Source: Nothopassalora personata (lineage: Eukaryota; Ascomycota; Dothideomycetes; Mycosphaerellales; Mycosphaerellaceae). Taken from it: a DNA stretch of 64,000 bases. Positions 10,250-20,599 of this stretch are shown here, in pieces. A program made the translations under genes and the position numbers. Below the pieces are notes generated by a model. It worked only from the letters and a program-made list of their open reading frames with translations. It was not told where the DNA came from and did not search any database. How positions within the stretch are numbered: position 1 is the stretch's first letter; each line of letters starts with the position of its first letter. The DNA is taken from NCBI GenBank assembly GCA_033816765.1, contig CM066292.1, positions 3,224,001-3,288,000 on the forward strand. Direction: 5' to 3'.

Positions 10250-13200
10250 TAAGGGAAGTGAACTCCGTACGCTATTGCTAACTAATTAGTTCTTAGCCTC
10301 GATCCTACTAAACTGTGAAATTTTGGCTATAGAAAGGTTATAAGGCCTAACCTATAGCTTCTTAGATTCCGGTTTAGGATACGATCCCCTTTCGTTAACT
10401 CCTATAGGTAGTACGTCTTCGCCGGCGATAGGCTCGATCTCGTTTAAATTACTGCTATCTTCGCTATTAGCGACGCTATTAGCGACTTCCCCCTCCCCTA
10501 TTACGAGATCGATCCTATTATCTAGGCCTAGTACTCCTATGTTATCCGGGCAAAGCTCTAGAACTAGCTTAAGGTTTTCTCGTACCTAAATAACCTTTAT
10601 TAGCGTGCTATTAAGTTCCTTAAGAATATAGGTACTAAATTCCCTAGAGACACTAGACACCCGATATAGACCTTACTATCGGTAACCGATCTTACGTAAG
10701 AAGTCGTCCTTATATAGCTTATCGAACCTTATAATAAGGTCGCCCTTCTAGAAACTAATAAAGTTAACATTCCGGTAAGAATTAAAGTAGTCCTTACTAA
10801 GTTCTCTTAGCCGCTTCCTTCGAGCATGTAGCTCTTCTAAACTAAGGTCTCGAGCCTAGAGTTAACGCGCACGTATAGTAAGTAGGTCCTTAGTCGTTCT
10901 TACCGATCCCTATTAATAATTAGCCTACGTCGGGTACTTAACCTTAATTAGTAGAATCGTGCGATAGCTATATAGAACCTAAGCTAGCGTTATTCTAGTA
11001 GTACGACAGGTCGTGGTCCTATTAGCCTATAACATAGCGGGTACCTATTATTTCTATCCGCGGTATATGTTCCTTATAAGCTTTACTAACGCTATAAGAA
11101 TCGGACGGTATCTAACCTCGACCGGAGCATTAGACTACGGATAGTACGGTAATATTCAAATCCTTCGAACACTAAGTCCTACGAGTAACCGCTTAACCTT
11201 AGCCGCATAAACCGTAGCGTTATTAAGCACAATTTTAGTATAGTAGCCGTGCCTATAGAAGACATCCTTATATAGAAACTTAGTAACCGTCTTAGAGCTA
11301 GGAGGTGCCCTCGTTACTCTAGCCTCAATCTAGTTACTAAGTGCTTCGCGCGTAACTAGGAGGTATCTATTTTTATGCACCTAGACGGGGTCCGAGTACT
11401 ACTTCTTACTAATGACCTAAGGGCTCGATAAGTGAAGCTTACTAGCGCGCTAGTTGCCTTTACGAAACCTATAAGGAGCATAACTTCGAACCTACATAGA
11501 GACATCGGTAAAGCACCCGTCCTAGTAATACCGATCGGAAATAAGGTTATATACGACCTTAGCGCTACGATAACCGTGTCTCTTATAGCATTTTATAACG
11601 ATCTCCTTCTAAGCCTTATTATCGTTAATTACAAGTTATAACGGTACTCCTCGGCGCTTCTAGAAGAATAGTAATTAATCCCGGATAAAGAAATTGACGC
11701 TCTTCTTTACTAGCCGCCGGTACTTAGCACGGGTAATACTATCGGGCCGGGTCCTAGTTTCTATAACCTAAGTAAGTTACTAAGAGCTTTTAGAATATTA
11801 GTTCCCGAGATGTCGTGTTTTCTAGATTTTAACTAGATAGGTATTAACTGGCTCCGGGTACCCGAATAGCTTATTATTAATTATCCGGTCGACTTCGTCT
11901 TCGTTAGCTTCTATAGGTTCCTAAGGTATAGAGGGCCTACGAGACAGGGCATCTAGGCTAGTGTACCTAGTCACCGTAACGTGCTTTACTTCGAACGTAA
12001 ATAGCCTAATCTATACGACCTACCGGGCTATTGCCGAGTTAGGTAGGTCTAAAGCCGGCCGGTTAAGCTACTATATAAGTGTCTTAGCATTAACCTTAAG
12101 GACAAAATTAACGCTAGTAACATATCTCTAGATCTTCTTAAGCCCCTTAAGGACCCTAAGGCATTCCCGCTTACTAGTATTATATCTAGATTCTAACGCG
12201 TTCTAGATTCTACTCTTATACCGCACCGGGTAACGCCGTCGGGTGCTGTCTATTAATTCTTAAGAAACGATGCATTCCTATCTAGTGCCGCTAGCATTAA
12301 CTAAGATAAAGATAGACCTAGTACTAGGTAAGTAGTAGAGGGTAACTAAGGCTAGAGCCTATATAAGATATCTAGTAACCTCTTCTTTTAAGAACTGCTT
12401 ATTTTCTATCTAGGTGAACTCGGCGTCCTTCTTTAGTAGCTTGTACATTAGTCGAGCGATAATAACGAACTAGGGGATCTATATCCGGAAGTATACACAT
12501 AGCCCTATATAGGTACGGACCTCCTTAATATAGGTAGGCGTAGGCTAATCTAGGATCTTAGCTATAACCTTTAGGTAAGGATAGCGACTATCTGGGCTAG
12601 TAACGTACCTAACGATCTTAAGCTTTTCGTATAACTATTAGGATTTACCTCTAGTAACTACCGCACTAGCTCTTTCTAGGTTAGTAAGAACTAGATCTAG
12701 GGAAACAATATGCTTAACGACCTATTTCCTTAACCTAGGCTCTACTTCTACATTCCTATAGTCCTTAGTTAGTCCCTTAATACCGATGTTATAGAGAAAC
12801 GGCTTCGCTCGATACGAGATATAATTAAGTAGAATCTTTATTACCGTACGTATAAACTAAGTAACTAAATTAGTAGCTCCTTAAGGTAGAGTCGTGTTGC
12901 GTACTAGGCTAAGAGGGGTTATGAAGGCTATTAAGTCCCGGTAGGACTTATCTAAAGTGATCTAATTATAACCTAAAAACAGGTCTATAAGTGAAGCGAC
13001 TCGGTACCCGGTAAAATCCTCTAAGAAGCTATCCGTGTCCGGTGGAATGTTAGCATCGCGTATAGTAACCTTATTTAGGAGCATAGCTAAGTTAATTAAC
13101 CGATATGGTACATCGCTTCTAGAGGTATTAACCTTCTTTACGACTAGGAACTAGCTATTAGAATATGTCCCTTATAAGTATTCTAGGATGTTATTCTTAA

Positions 13201-13945
13201 TCCGGGCTCTAATTATGCGTTTAACGATCGCCCTAAGACTTAGGTACAATCGGATAGAACGTGCCTACTATAGCCTATAAGGGACCGTATTAATCTTCTA
13301 AGGTAGCATAACGTCGTGCCTAATTTGCCTTATGTAACTAAAATCCTAAGCGAGGACTACCTCCCGGTTATAGAGCATCTTATCGAATAAGGCCCTTTCT
13401 ATTAGCAATAGCTTAATGCTAACCTTAATTAAGGTAAGCCGTTCTAGAGTAATCCGGCTACCTCGCTCTATACTTAAGAATTTCTTAGTTAAGTACTTCC
13501 TATCGAACGGACCTTGTCCTTTAGGCATCTTAGATTCTAGGTATAGTGCCCTACGCTTCTATTCTATATCTCCCTTAACTCGTGATTCTAAGCGTTCGTA
13601 AACGCTCGCGTCTACTAGCTTCTTCTTATCCGCCTTACGCTTATACATCGTAAAGACCTACGGCATCCTAATATTAGCTATATGTTAGCCTACGTGTTGT
13701 TTCCGTACCTAAGCATTTAATGTAGATTACCTTAGGATCTCGGAGGGCTAATTCCCTTAAACTAAATAAACGTTAGTAATAGAATCTCCCTTAAACGCGC
13801 CTATTGCGATTTCTATAACTCGTTCCTTTATTCTAGCACTCCTAAGCAATCCTAATAAGTAAGCTAAATGGTTACTAGGCGTTAGAGCCTTGCCGGGTTC
13901 CTATAGATGCGTCGTATCGTAGTCGTATCCGTTTTCCTTACTATA
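10250..13945 (-). pseudogene. C1 pol: RIP-degraded reverse transcriptase, RNase H and integrase
   Basis: Mirror copy of C2 pol, with two short intact pieces still open: 13346-13528 (start MPKGQGPFDRKYLTKKF) on the minus strand, in the region leading into the reverse transcriptase, and the remains of the RT core downstream. The reading frame is broken by many RIP-type TAG/TAA codons. It resembles the fungal Gypsy lineage whose RT carries YRLIN, VASLIDLF and LPQGATN motifs. The protein is not functional. Confidence 0.75.
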
Positions 13946-13948
13946 GCT

Positions 13949-13974
13949 ATTTACCGGTCCCGGGACCGGTAAAT
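13949..13974. repeat. 26 bp perfect palindrome, C1 gag-pol junction
   Basis: Same sequence as 10119-10144, placed between the gag/protease-like region and the RT-containing ORF; counterpart of 36763-36788 in C2. Confidence 0.9.
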
Positions 13975-16900
13975 TAAAGTCCGAGGTTTCTCCGAGATAG
14001 TACGAGAACCTTACCGATTTTATCAAATCCGGCTTTAGTAAGTCGGTGGGTTAAGCGCCGTAACTTAACCTACCCTTCTATTTCCCGACGCTTTTAACAG
14101 TTCTTAAAGGGTCTTATACCTATCCGAGCTAACTAGGGCAGTAAACATAACACTTTCACCTTTACGGCTAGTAATAGTCCCCTCCTATAAAACATTATCG
14201 CAGTTACGGGTAGTAAGTCGTACCTTACGGGCCTACGGACGTCCTAGGGTTATTAGTAAGTTTAGATCCGAGGAGATAAATATGTCCACTTAGTAGTAAA
14301 CCCTAAATACCTAAACATCGAAATTGCCTATAACACCTTTAAACTAGGCCCGCCCTCTAGCACCTCGAAAGGTAAGCTAAGCACTCGACATTACTAGTAA
14401 CCTAAACCTATAAGCGTTCCTCTAGCCGATAATATTTACCTCGGAACCCTTATTAATTAGGCACCTAATCTAGTTCTTATTTATCCTAAACTCCGCTACT
14501 ACCTAAGGACTAGGGACTATAGTAAAGTTATTAAGGACACTAGAGAGCCCGATTTTCTTAACGTCCTTATATAGCTTAGTAGCAGGGACCGTACCTTTAG
14601 AGTAAAGTATAGTTAAATACACTCCGACATACTAGGCCTAACTATCTTCGCGGAAGACCTCCTTATTATACTTAGGTTCATCTTTATAGGTAACTACTTA
14701 TCTAGTGCGAACCTTAGGGTCCTTTCCTATAAGGCGTCGTACTATAGCGAGCTTCTCCTAAAGAGCGGGGGTGTTAGTAACGCGACTAAAGAGGGTAGCC
14801 TCGAACTAGCGACTATATCGAAACTAATCCTAGGCATTTACATTAGGAAACGTCGTCTAGAGGATCTAATTAATCTAGTAGATAATACCCTCTTCCTTTA
14901 TAACCGGGCTATCTCTAGCTAAACTATATTATCGGACGTAGTTATTAATCCTTATAGTCTTAGTATTCTACATACGCTTCCTTTATGCGAAGGGGGCGTT
15001 TACGGGACTAATAGGTATATCCTTAGGCAGTCCTTTACTAGCATCGTTCCCTACTTTATTTACTTAGGCATTATTTCCCCTTCCTAGGGTTACCCCGGAT
15101 TTAGCTAATAATTGAGTTTCGCTTATCTAAGCATTAACTTCGTTAATTATTTTAACCTCCTACTAGTTAATCTTAGCTTACCGGATCTCCTATTCTAATT
15201 GTAGGCGAACTTTCTTAGTAGCCTTAGCTCGGGCTCGTAGATCCTAGGCTAAGGACCGGGTCCTCGGGTACGGATTCTTTAGAATGCCTACGGGTGCCTT
15301 CCCTTTCACTTTATTAGACTGTATAGGATAGGTAGATACCTCGTTAAGCTCGCCTAAGTCGATTGCCTACTCCGCTTCACTTTCTCCGAATAAGACCTAA
15401 TATATCCTAGTAGCCTTCTCTGTTTAGCTAGACCGTACGTCCTAAGGGCTATACTCTATTAAATGCCTAAAGTTAGGAGGGGGTTTAGAATGATTAGGAG
15501 GCGTAACCTTTATTATCCTAGTGTAGTCCCTACCTATCTATTACTTACGTAGTACGGGAATTTTATACTAGTTATTAAACTCGATCGGCCTATAATGTTC
15601 TTTAAGTAGAGGGAGCATATAGAGCAGTTTCGGTTTACTATAGTCCCTCCGAAAGTTGAATTTAGTAGGACGCGGATCGCCTTCTTTCCCTAGATACTAC
15701 TAGTTGTTTGGGGCGAGGTATACGTAGCCCCGGGATATTAAGGACCTTATCGCCCTACAATTACTAGCCTAGTGCTTCGAACTACTATAGTTATAGTAAT
15801 AACTATCTATCGCTTTAGACTGTTCGCGATTCTAGGATAGGGGACGCTACATTACGTAAACCTATAGCTTAGTATCTAGGTCGTGCCTCTCCGGTTACAT
15901 AGAGCGTTAGTTCTCGCTCGGGTAGAAGGAACCCGTGTCCGCGACGCGACCGCGCTAGTATATACGTATGCTTATTTTAGCTACCTTCTAGATTAGGTTA
16001 TTATTAACAATAGTCCTAGAGGTAGCCTTCTTAAGCGTGTTAATCTTAGGCTTAAGGCGCGGCATTTACTTTACGACTAAGTAGTATAGCTAAGGTAAAG
16101 TAAGGGGGAAATCTATATATATAGCTTTCTATCCCTCCTTACTATCTACGATACTAGTAGCTTTATCGAGAATCCTCTAAAAGTCTCTAAACTTCTTAGG
16201 TTACTTTAGGTAAAGCCCGTAAGCCTTATAGACCGCTTTCGCGACTACCTCTAGCAATTCCTAAAGGAGAAGGCGACTCCGGGAGCTATTATCCAAATCC
16301 TTAGGTTTAATTAGATTACTTAAGGATACAAATAGGCGGATGAATTCCTTTACATCTTATTCTTTAGGCCTCTTACCTTACTACGCCCTAACAATCTCCT
16401 TAAGATATTCCTAACTCCCTAACATCGAGTAGGCGTTAAACCTTAAGAACTCTAATAAGAACGCCCTCCTAAAACGTTCCTTATTAGTAAGCTACCTAGG
16501 CAGTCTTATAACTATACGCCGGATAGTAGTTTCGTAATTACGCTTAAACCTACCCTAGAAATCATCCTTCTTAATAGATGCCCGAGGCGGATACTAGTCT
16601 ATTAGGTCGCTAAACCGCTCCTAGAACTTAGTAGCATTAGTGCTATTAAAGAACGGATTCTTAGTACCTCCTAGAGGTAGAAAGCGAGGGCTAGCGTTTT
16701 CTATTACTACTACTAATCGTCTAAAGAGGGCAGTTATAGCATCTATTCTAATTATGCTATTCGTACCTACACCTATAACTAATTTAGCGGCGGTAGTTCC
16801 GCTTCTCCCTTCTTTACTAGATTTAGGTGTTTCCACTTCCTCCGATTCCTCTATCCCCTTATAAGGGACAGAGTCCCTATAGACCCCTTCCATTTTCGAG

Positions 16901-16977
16901 GGGTTTATAGGCTACTCGTAGCCTCTACCTATGTCGGTAAAGGTGCTAAGTTTTTCTAATAATGTAGCCGTATCTAT
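13975..16977 (-). pseudogene. C1 gag and protease-like region, RIP-degraded
   Basis: Uninterrupted counterpart of the gag that element B splits in C2. The expected start codon reads ATA at 16977-16975 (ATG in C2 at 19823), a RIP change. The first 120 codons include SKEGRSGTTAAKLVIGVGTN and a hydrophobic SPRFLPLGGTKNPFF stretch; a long basic, Gln- and Lys-rich body follows. The last third, next to pol, has the spacing of an aspartic protease region, but no intact DSG is visible. Many TAG/TAA codons. Confidence 0.65.
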
Positions 16978-17084
16978 TGTTACGTAGTACTTACTTTAGA
17001 ATATACTAATACTAGTTGTTGCTTAATAGGACCTTATAACCGTGATTGTTACTAAATACCTTGGACCTTAAGTGTTTTTAACCT

Positions 17085-17200
17085 TAGTTAACCTTAACCG
17101 TAAACCTTAACCTTAAGTAATAACCTTAACTGTGAACCTTAGACCTTAAACCGTGATTTTAACCTTATAAACTAGATGCTAATACGCTACCGGGTGTATA
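17085..17200 (-). repeat. C1 leader with telomere-like CCTTAA repeats
   Basis: The 5' untranslated leader carries irregular tandem AACCTTAACC-type units (TTAAGG on the coding strand). The matching C2 leader is at 19617-19745. They resemble degenerate TTAGGG telomere repeats but are not exact. Confidence 0.6.
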
Positions 17201-17967
17201 TTGATTGATTATTGATTATTCCATTAACGTGCTATTTGAGTCAAAGACTATGCAACACGGGTCTCGAGAACGAGACCAAAATTTGAGAGAAGGAGAAAAG
17301 CCCCGTCGTACCCCGGACGTAAAAACTCCTTAAAAGATGCGAGCAACGCTCGCTATTCGAACCGTAAATCGAATATATTGCGGCGTAGTACGCGCGTACC
17401 CGGTAGTCGTGTCTTGTCGAGAATTGCGGTTTGTCGCCTTGCCCCGGGCGAGACAAGTTTTGCGCCCGTGTCTCGTTCTTGTTTTAAAAAGCCAAGCCGG
17501 CCGTACCCGTACGCACCGAGCAAAATCCCAAGAAACACCCGTTGCCTCTGTTTCAATCCAGTCGCGTTCTCCGGTCTCGAGTGTAGCTCCTCGGTCGCAG
17601 TGGCCTCGCTGTCGTCCCCCCCTCGGCCTCTCTTGGTTCCAGCCGTGCAGTATACGTGGTTTGCGCCCCTAAACGCCTCTCTTGGTTCCAGCCGGCAGTT
17701 TACGTGGTTTGCCGGGACGACAGGTAGACAGCGCCTTCGTTGTTCGAGCGACGTGTACGCTATGTACGTCGCTTTCCCTTCTCGCAGTTCCGGAGTTCTT
17801 GTTTGTAGATTTTGAGCGTATCTCGTTCGTTCGGTTCGTCCGACCTGTCTTTTCTTGTTTCGAGTCGAGTAGGCTTGTATTTTTCGAGAGAGAGAGTCTT
17901 AGTTTCTCTTCGTCGTAACGAAGATACTTACGTCGTCCGCCGCGTGAAGGCGCTCTCTATAGGACGA
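17201..17967 (-). mobile_element. 767 bp non-RIP retroposon-like insertion in C1
   Basis: Flanked by a perfect 14 bp duplication, CTACCGGGTGTATA, at 17187-17200 and 17968-17981. C2 has the empty site at about 19602-19615. On the minus strand it ends in an A-rich simple tail (AATCAATAATCAATCAA), and a long target duplication plus such a tail suggest a SINE- or LINE-type retroposon. Composition is CpG-rich and clearly not RIP-altered, unlike the host element. It contains an imperfect direct repeat of about 45 bp (about 17627 and 17681, GCCTCTCTTGGTTCCAGCC). I find no convincing coding domain or clean A/B box. Confidence 0.6.
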
Positions 17968-18010
17968 CTACCGGGTGTATACTTAATACCCCCCTTATTA
18001 ACTACTAAAA

Positions 18011-18380
18011 TAATGTCTACTAACTACCCTATATAGGCCTGTCTAAGTTGTGGTAGTATAGAGCGGCGCTTATGTAAGTAGGGGTATTTACCGGTCCCGG
18101 GACCGTGAAATTAGGTTACGTAACGAGCAGCGCAGTAGCTAGATAAGTAAGAGGATTAGCGGACTTAAACCCCTATACCCTCTACTCGAGAGGTATAAAT
18201 TGAATTGTTTCCTTAATACTAAGCTTACAATACTTAACTGCGTAGTATATATCTTAATAGCTATACTAGGTCCTACTAGCTTACCTAAATGTCCAATTAA
18301 ATCAAAATAAAATTAGGGCAAGTTGGACCTAAGGGACCCCCTCTTAACCTAAGGTTAATACAACCCATTAGTCGTTAATA
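18011..18380 (-). repeat. C1 5' LTR
   Basis: About 370 bp, direct repeat of 5755-6125; the inner edge borders the gag leader, the outer edge borders the spacer at CTAC. Confidence 0.85.
18086..18111. repeat. 26 bp palindrome, C1 5' LTR copy
   Basis: Left half ATTTACCGGTCCC is intact; the right half has two changes (GGGACCGTGAAAT). Confidence 0.85.
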
Positions 18381-19185
18381 CTACTATTAAGGTTTATAGT
18401 TATAGTATTAGAGATACGACCTTAAGGATCGACTATTATATAATTGAAGTCCTAGGTAGCCGCGTTAATCTAACCCTAGTTTAGTAGGTTAGTAATACTA
18501 CCCTTAGTAGTTAGAAGCTTCTTCTTATAGAAGGTAACCTTAAGGGATACTATAGTAAGCTATAAGGTTATATTCCTCTTAGTAATCTTACGCTTACGCT
18601 CGATAATCTACTTAACTAGTTAAAGTGCCTTAATAAGGGTCTTACGCTTAGAGAGCCTACTAGATATAGGTAGGCCCTTCTACTATTACTAGGAGGATAC
18701 TTATTAGGATTGTTACCGTTACTAGAACTAGTTCTACTACTAAAGACATTACTAGTGCTATTAAACTAGTTTATAGGAGTCTACTTAACAATATCTACTA
18801 TAATACTACTTATAAGTTAGTAAACACCCTTAAAATACTATTATATATATAGTATACCTTACTAAAGCTTCTTAAAAAGCTGTAAGAATATACGTATAAT
18901 AGTTATTAGTATATATAAGTATATATAGTAGTCTAGAAGGGGGTAAGAAAGGTATAAAGTAGTATAAAGTAGAGAGAGTTATTTAGTAAAGAACTAGCTT
19001 CTTTTATATATACCTCTAAGGTCTATACGTTACTACCTAGCTATAAGAGCCTTCTTAAGCCGAGAGAACCTTCTATTTACTTCTAAAAGCGGAAAGATAA
19101 GGCCTAAATATATCTAAAAGTAGGTCTATAAAGATCTCTTATATATATAGATCTAATAAGATTGCTGTCCTTAGTATATACCTAC
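18381..19185. other. 805 bp spacer between inverted elements C1 and C2
   Basis: TpA-rich, RIP-like DNA bounded by CTAC on both sides. No LTR, palindrome or readable domain. It may be a degraded piece of another transposon, but I see nothing that identifies it. Confidence 0.5.
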
Positions 19186-19556
19186 TATTAACGACTAATG
19201 GGTTGTGTTAACCTTAGGTTTGGAGGGGGTCCCTTAGGTCTAACTTACCCCAATTTCATTTAGGTTTAATTAGACATTTAGGTAAGCTAGTAGGACCTAG
19301 TATAGCTGTTAAGATATATACTGCGTAGCTAAGCATTGTAAGCGTAGCATTAAGGTAACAATTCAATTTATACCTCTCGAGTAGAGGGCATAGGGGTTTA
19401 GGGTCCGCTAATCTTCTTGTTTATCTAGCTACTACGCTACTCGTTACGTGACCTAATTTCCCGGTCCCGGGACCGGCAAATACCCCTGCTTACGTAAGCA
19501 CCGCTCTATACTACCACAACTCGGACAGGCCTACATAGGGTAGTTAGTAGACATTA
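19186..19556 (+). repeat. C2 5' LTR
   Basis: About 371 bp, starts TATTAACG and ends GACATTA (TGTTAACG...CA before RIP). Less RIP-altered than the other copies at several TG sites. Confidence 0.85.
19456..19481. repeat. 26 bp palindrome, C2 5' LTR copy
   Basis: Core CCGGTCCCGGGACCGG intact, arms ATTTC and CAAAT. Confidence 0.85.
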
Positions 19557-19616
19557 TTTTAGTAGTTAATAAGGGGGGTTGTTAAGTGTACACCCGGTAG
19601 TATATTAGCATCCAGT

Positions 19617-19745
19617 TTGTAAGGTTAAAATAACGGTTTAAGGTCTAAGGTTTACGGTTAAGGTTATTACTTAAGGTTAAGGTTTAAGGTTAAGGTTCAC
19701 GGTTAAGGTCGACTAAGGTCGAAAACACTTAAAGTCTAAGGTATT
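19617..19745 (+). repeat. C2 leader with telomere-like TTAAGG repeats
   Basis: Repeated AAGGTTAAGG-type units between 5' LTR and gag start; same leader as C1. Confidence 0.6.
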
Positions 19746-19822
19746 TAGCAACAATTACGGTTCTAAGGTCCTATTAAGTAATAACTAGTATTAGTACATT
19801 CTAAAGCAAGTACTACGTAACA

Positions 19823-20120
19823 ATGGATACGGCTACATTACTAGAAAAACTTAGCACCTTTGCCGACATAGGTAGAGGCTACGAATAGCCTATGAACCCT
19901 ACGAAAATAGAAGGGATCTATAGGAATTCTATCCCTTATAAGGGGATAGAGGAATCGGAGGAAGGGGAAACACCTAAATCTAGTAAAGAAGGGAGAAGCG
20001 GAACTACCGCCGCTAAATTAGGTATAGGTGTAGGAACGAATAGTACAATTGGAATAGATGCTATAACTGCCCTCTTTAGACGATTAGTAGTAGCAATAGA
20101 AAACGCTAGCCCTCGCTTTC
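19823..20120 (+). pseudogene. C2 gag, 5' part (interrupted by element B)
   Basis: Starts ATGGATACGGCTACATTACT, one in-frame TAG after about 20 codons, then an open stretch from 19892 reading SKEGRSGTTAAKLGIGVGTN up to SPRFL, where element B enters at CTTTC (20116-20120). The same protein continues from 34058. RIP changes are fewer here than in C1, where this ATG is ATA. Confidence 0.65.
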
Positions 20121-20282
20121 TATTACGGGTAAATGACGTATATACTAAAGTTCTATAAAGTTTATAATAAGTTCGATATAGAAGAAAGGGGAAGTTACAC
20201 GCTGTCCGAAGAAAAGGTGTCGGAAAGTAATCCGAACGTATAGGCGTAACCTATGCTAAGAAATAGGGGCCCGCCCCTTACA
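20121..20282 (-). repeat. B 3' LTR
   Basis: 162 bp. Its plus-strand start TATTACGGGTAAATGACG matches TGTTACGGGTAAACGACG at 26729, with RIP differences. Confidence 0.85.
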
Positions 20283-20599
20283 CTACCCCCCCCTTCCTCC
20301 TCCGCCGCCCCTAGTTATAGCTCCGCCCTAGAGCCCATTATCCTAGGTGTTTTTATTAGGCTCGTAATAGGAAGTGCCCGAGCTTCTCTTCCTTATTATC
20401 TAGCCCCGCCGACGCCGAGACGAAGTATTATTACCTAGGTAAGTGTAAGGTCTGCTACTAAGTAACAATAGCCATTATTACATGTAAATAATAGGAGCCT
20501 AGAACATATCTTTAGGTTCTCGTTCTCTTTTTTCTTTTCTTTCTTTTTTCTTATTACCTACCGTACGCGTAAGTCGCCCCTCCCCCTCCCCCTAGCTAA

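Larger units (their letters stand above)
5755..18380 (-). mobile_element. Element C1: RIP-degraded ~11.8 kb Ty3/Gypsy retrotransposon (inverted copy)
   Basis: Two direct LTRs (5755-6125 and 18011-18380) bound an internal region whose coding strand is the minus strand. Order along the element: 5' LTR, short leader, gag, pol (protease, reverse transcriptase, RNase H, integrase), then a large third ORF. Positions map onto element C2 with coordinate sums near 50,737, so C1 and C2 are an inverted pair over their whole length. CpA/TpG is almost absent, and the stop codons lie where CAG, CAA or TGG would stand, the mark of RIP. A 767 bp insert lies at 17201-17967. The outer flanks are GTAG (left) and CTAC (right), not a normal duplication. 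Confidence 0.88.

Noticed and set aside
13346..13528. 60-codon frame, also at 37209-37391, as a separate gene
   Set aside because: It is an uninterrupted fragment of element C pol just before the RT domain.
17378..17815. 145-codon plus-strand frame in the 767 bp insertion
   Set aside because: Overlaps two other open frames; CpG-rich DNA poor in stops; no domain or start context.
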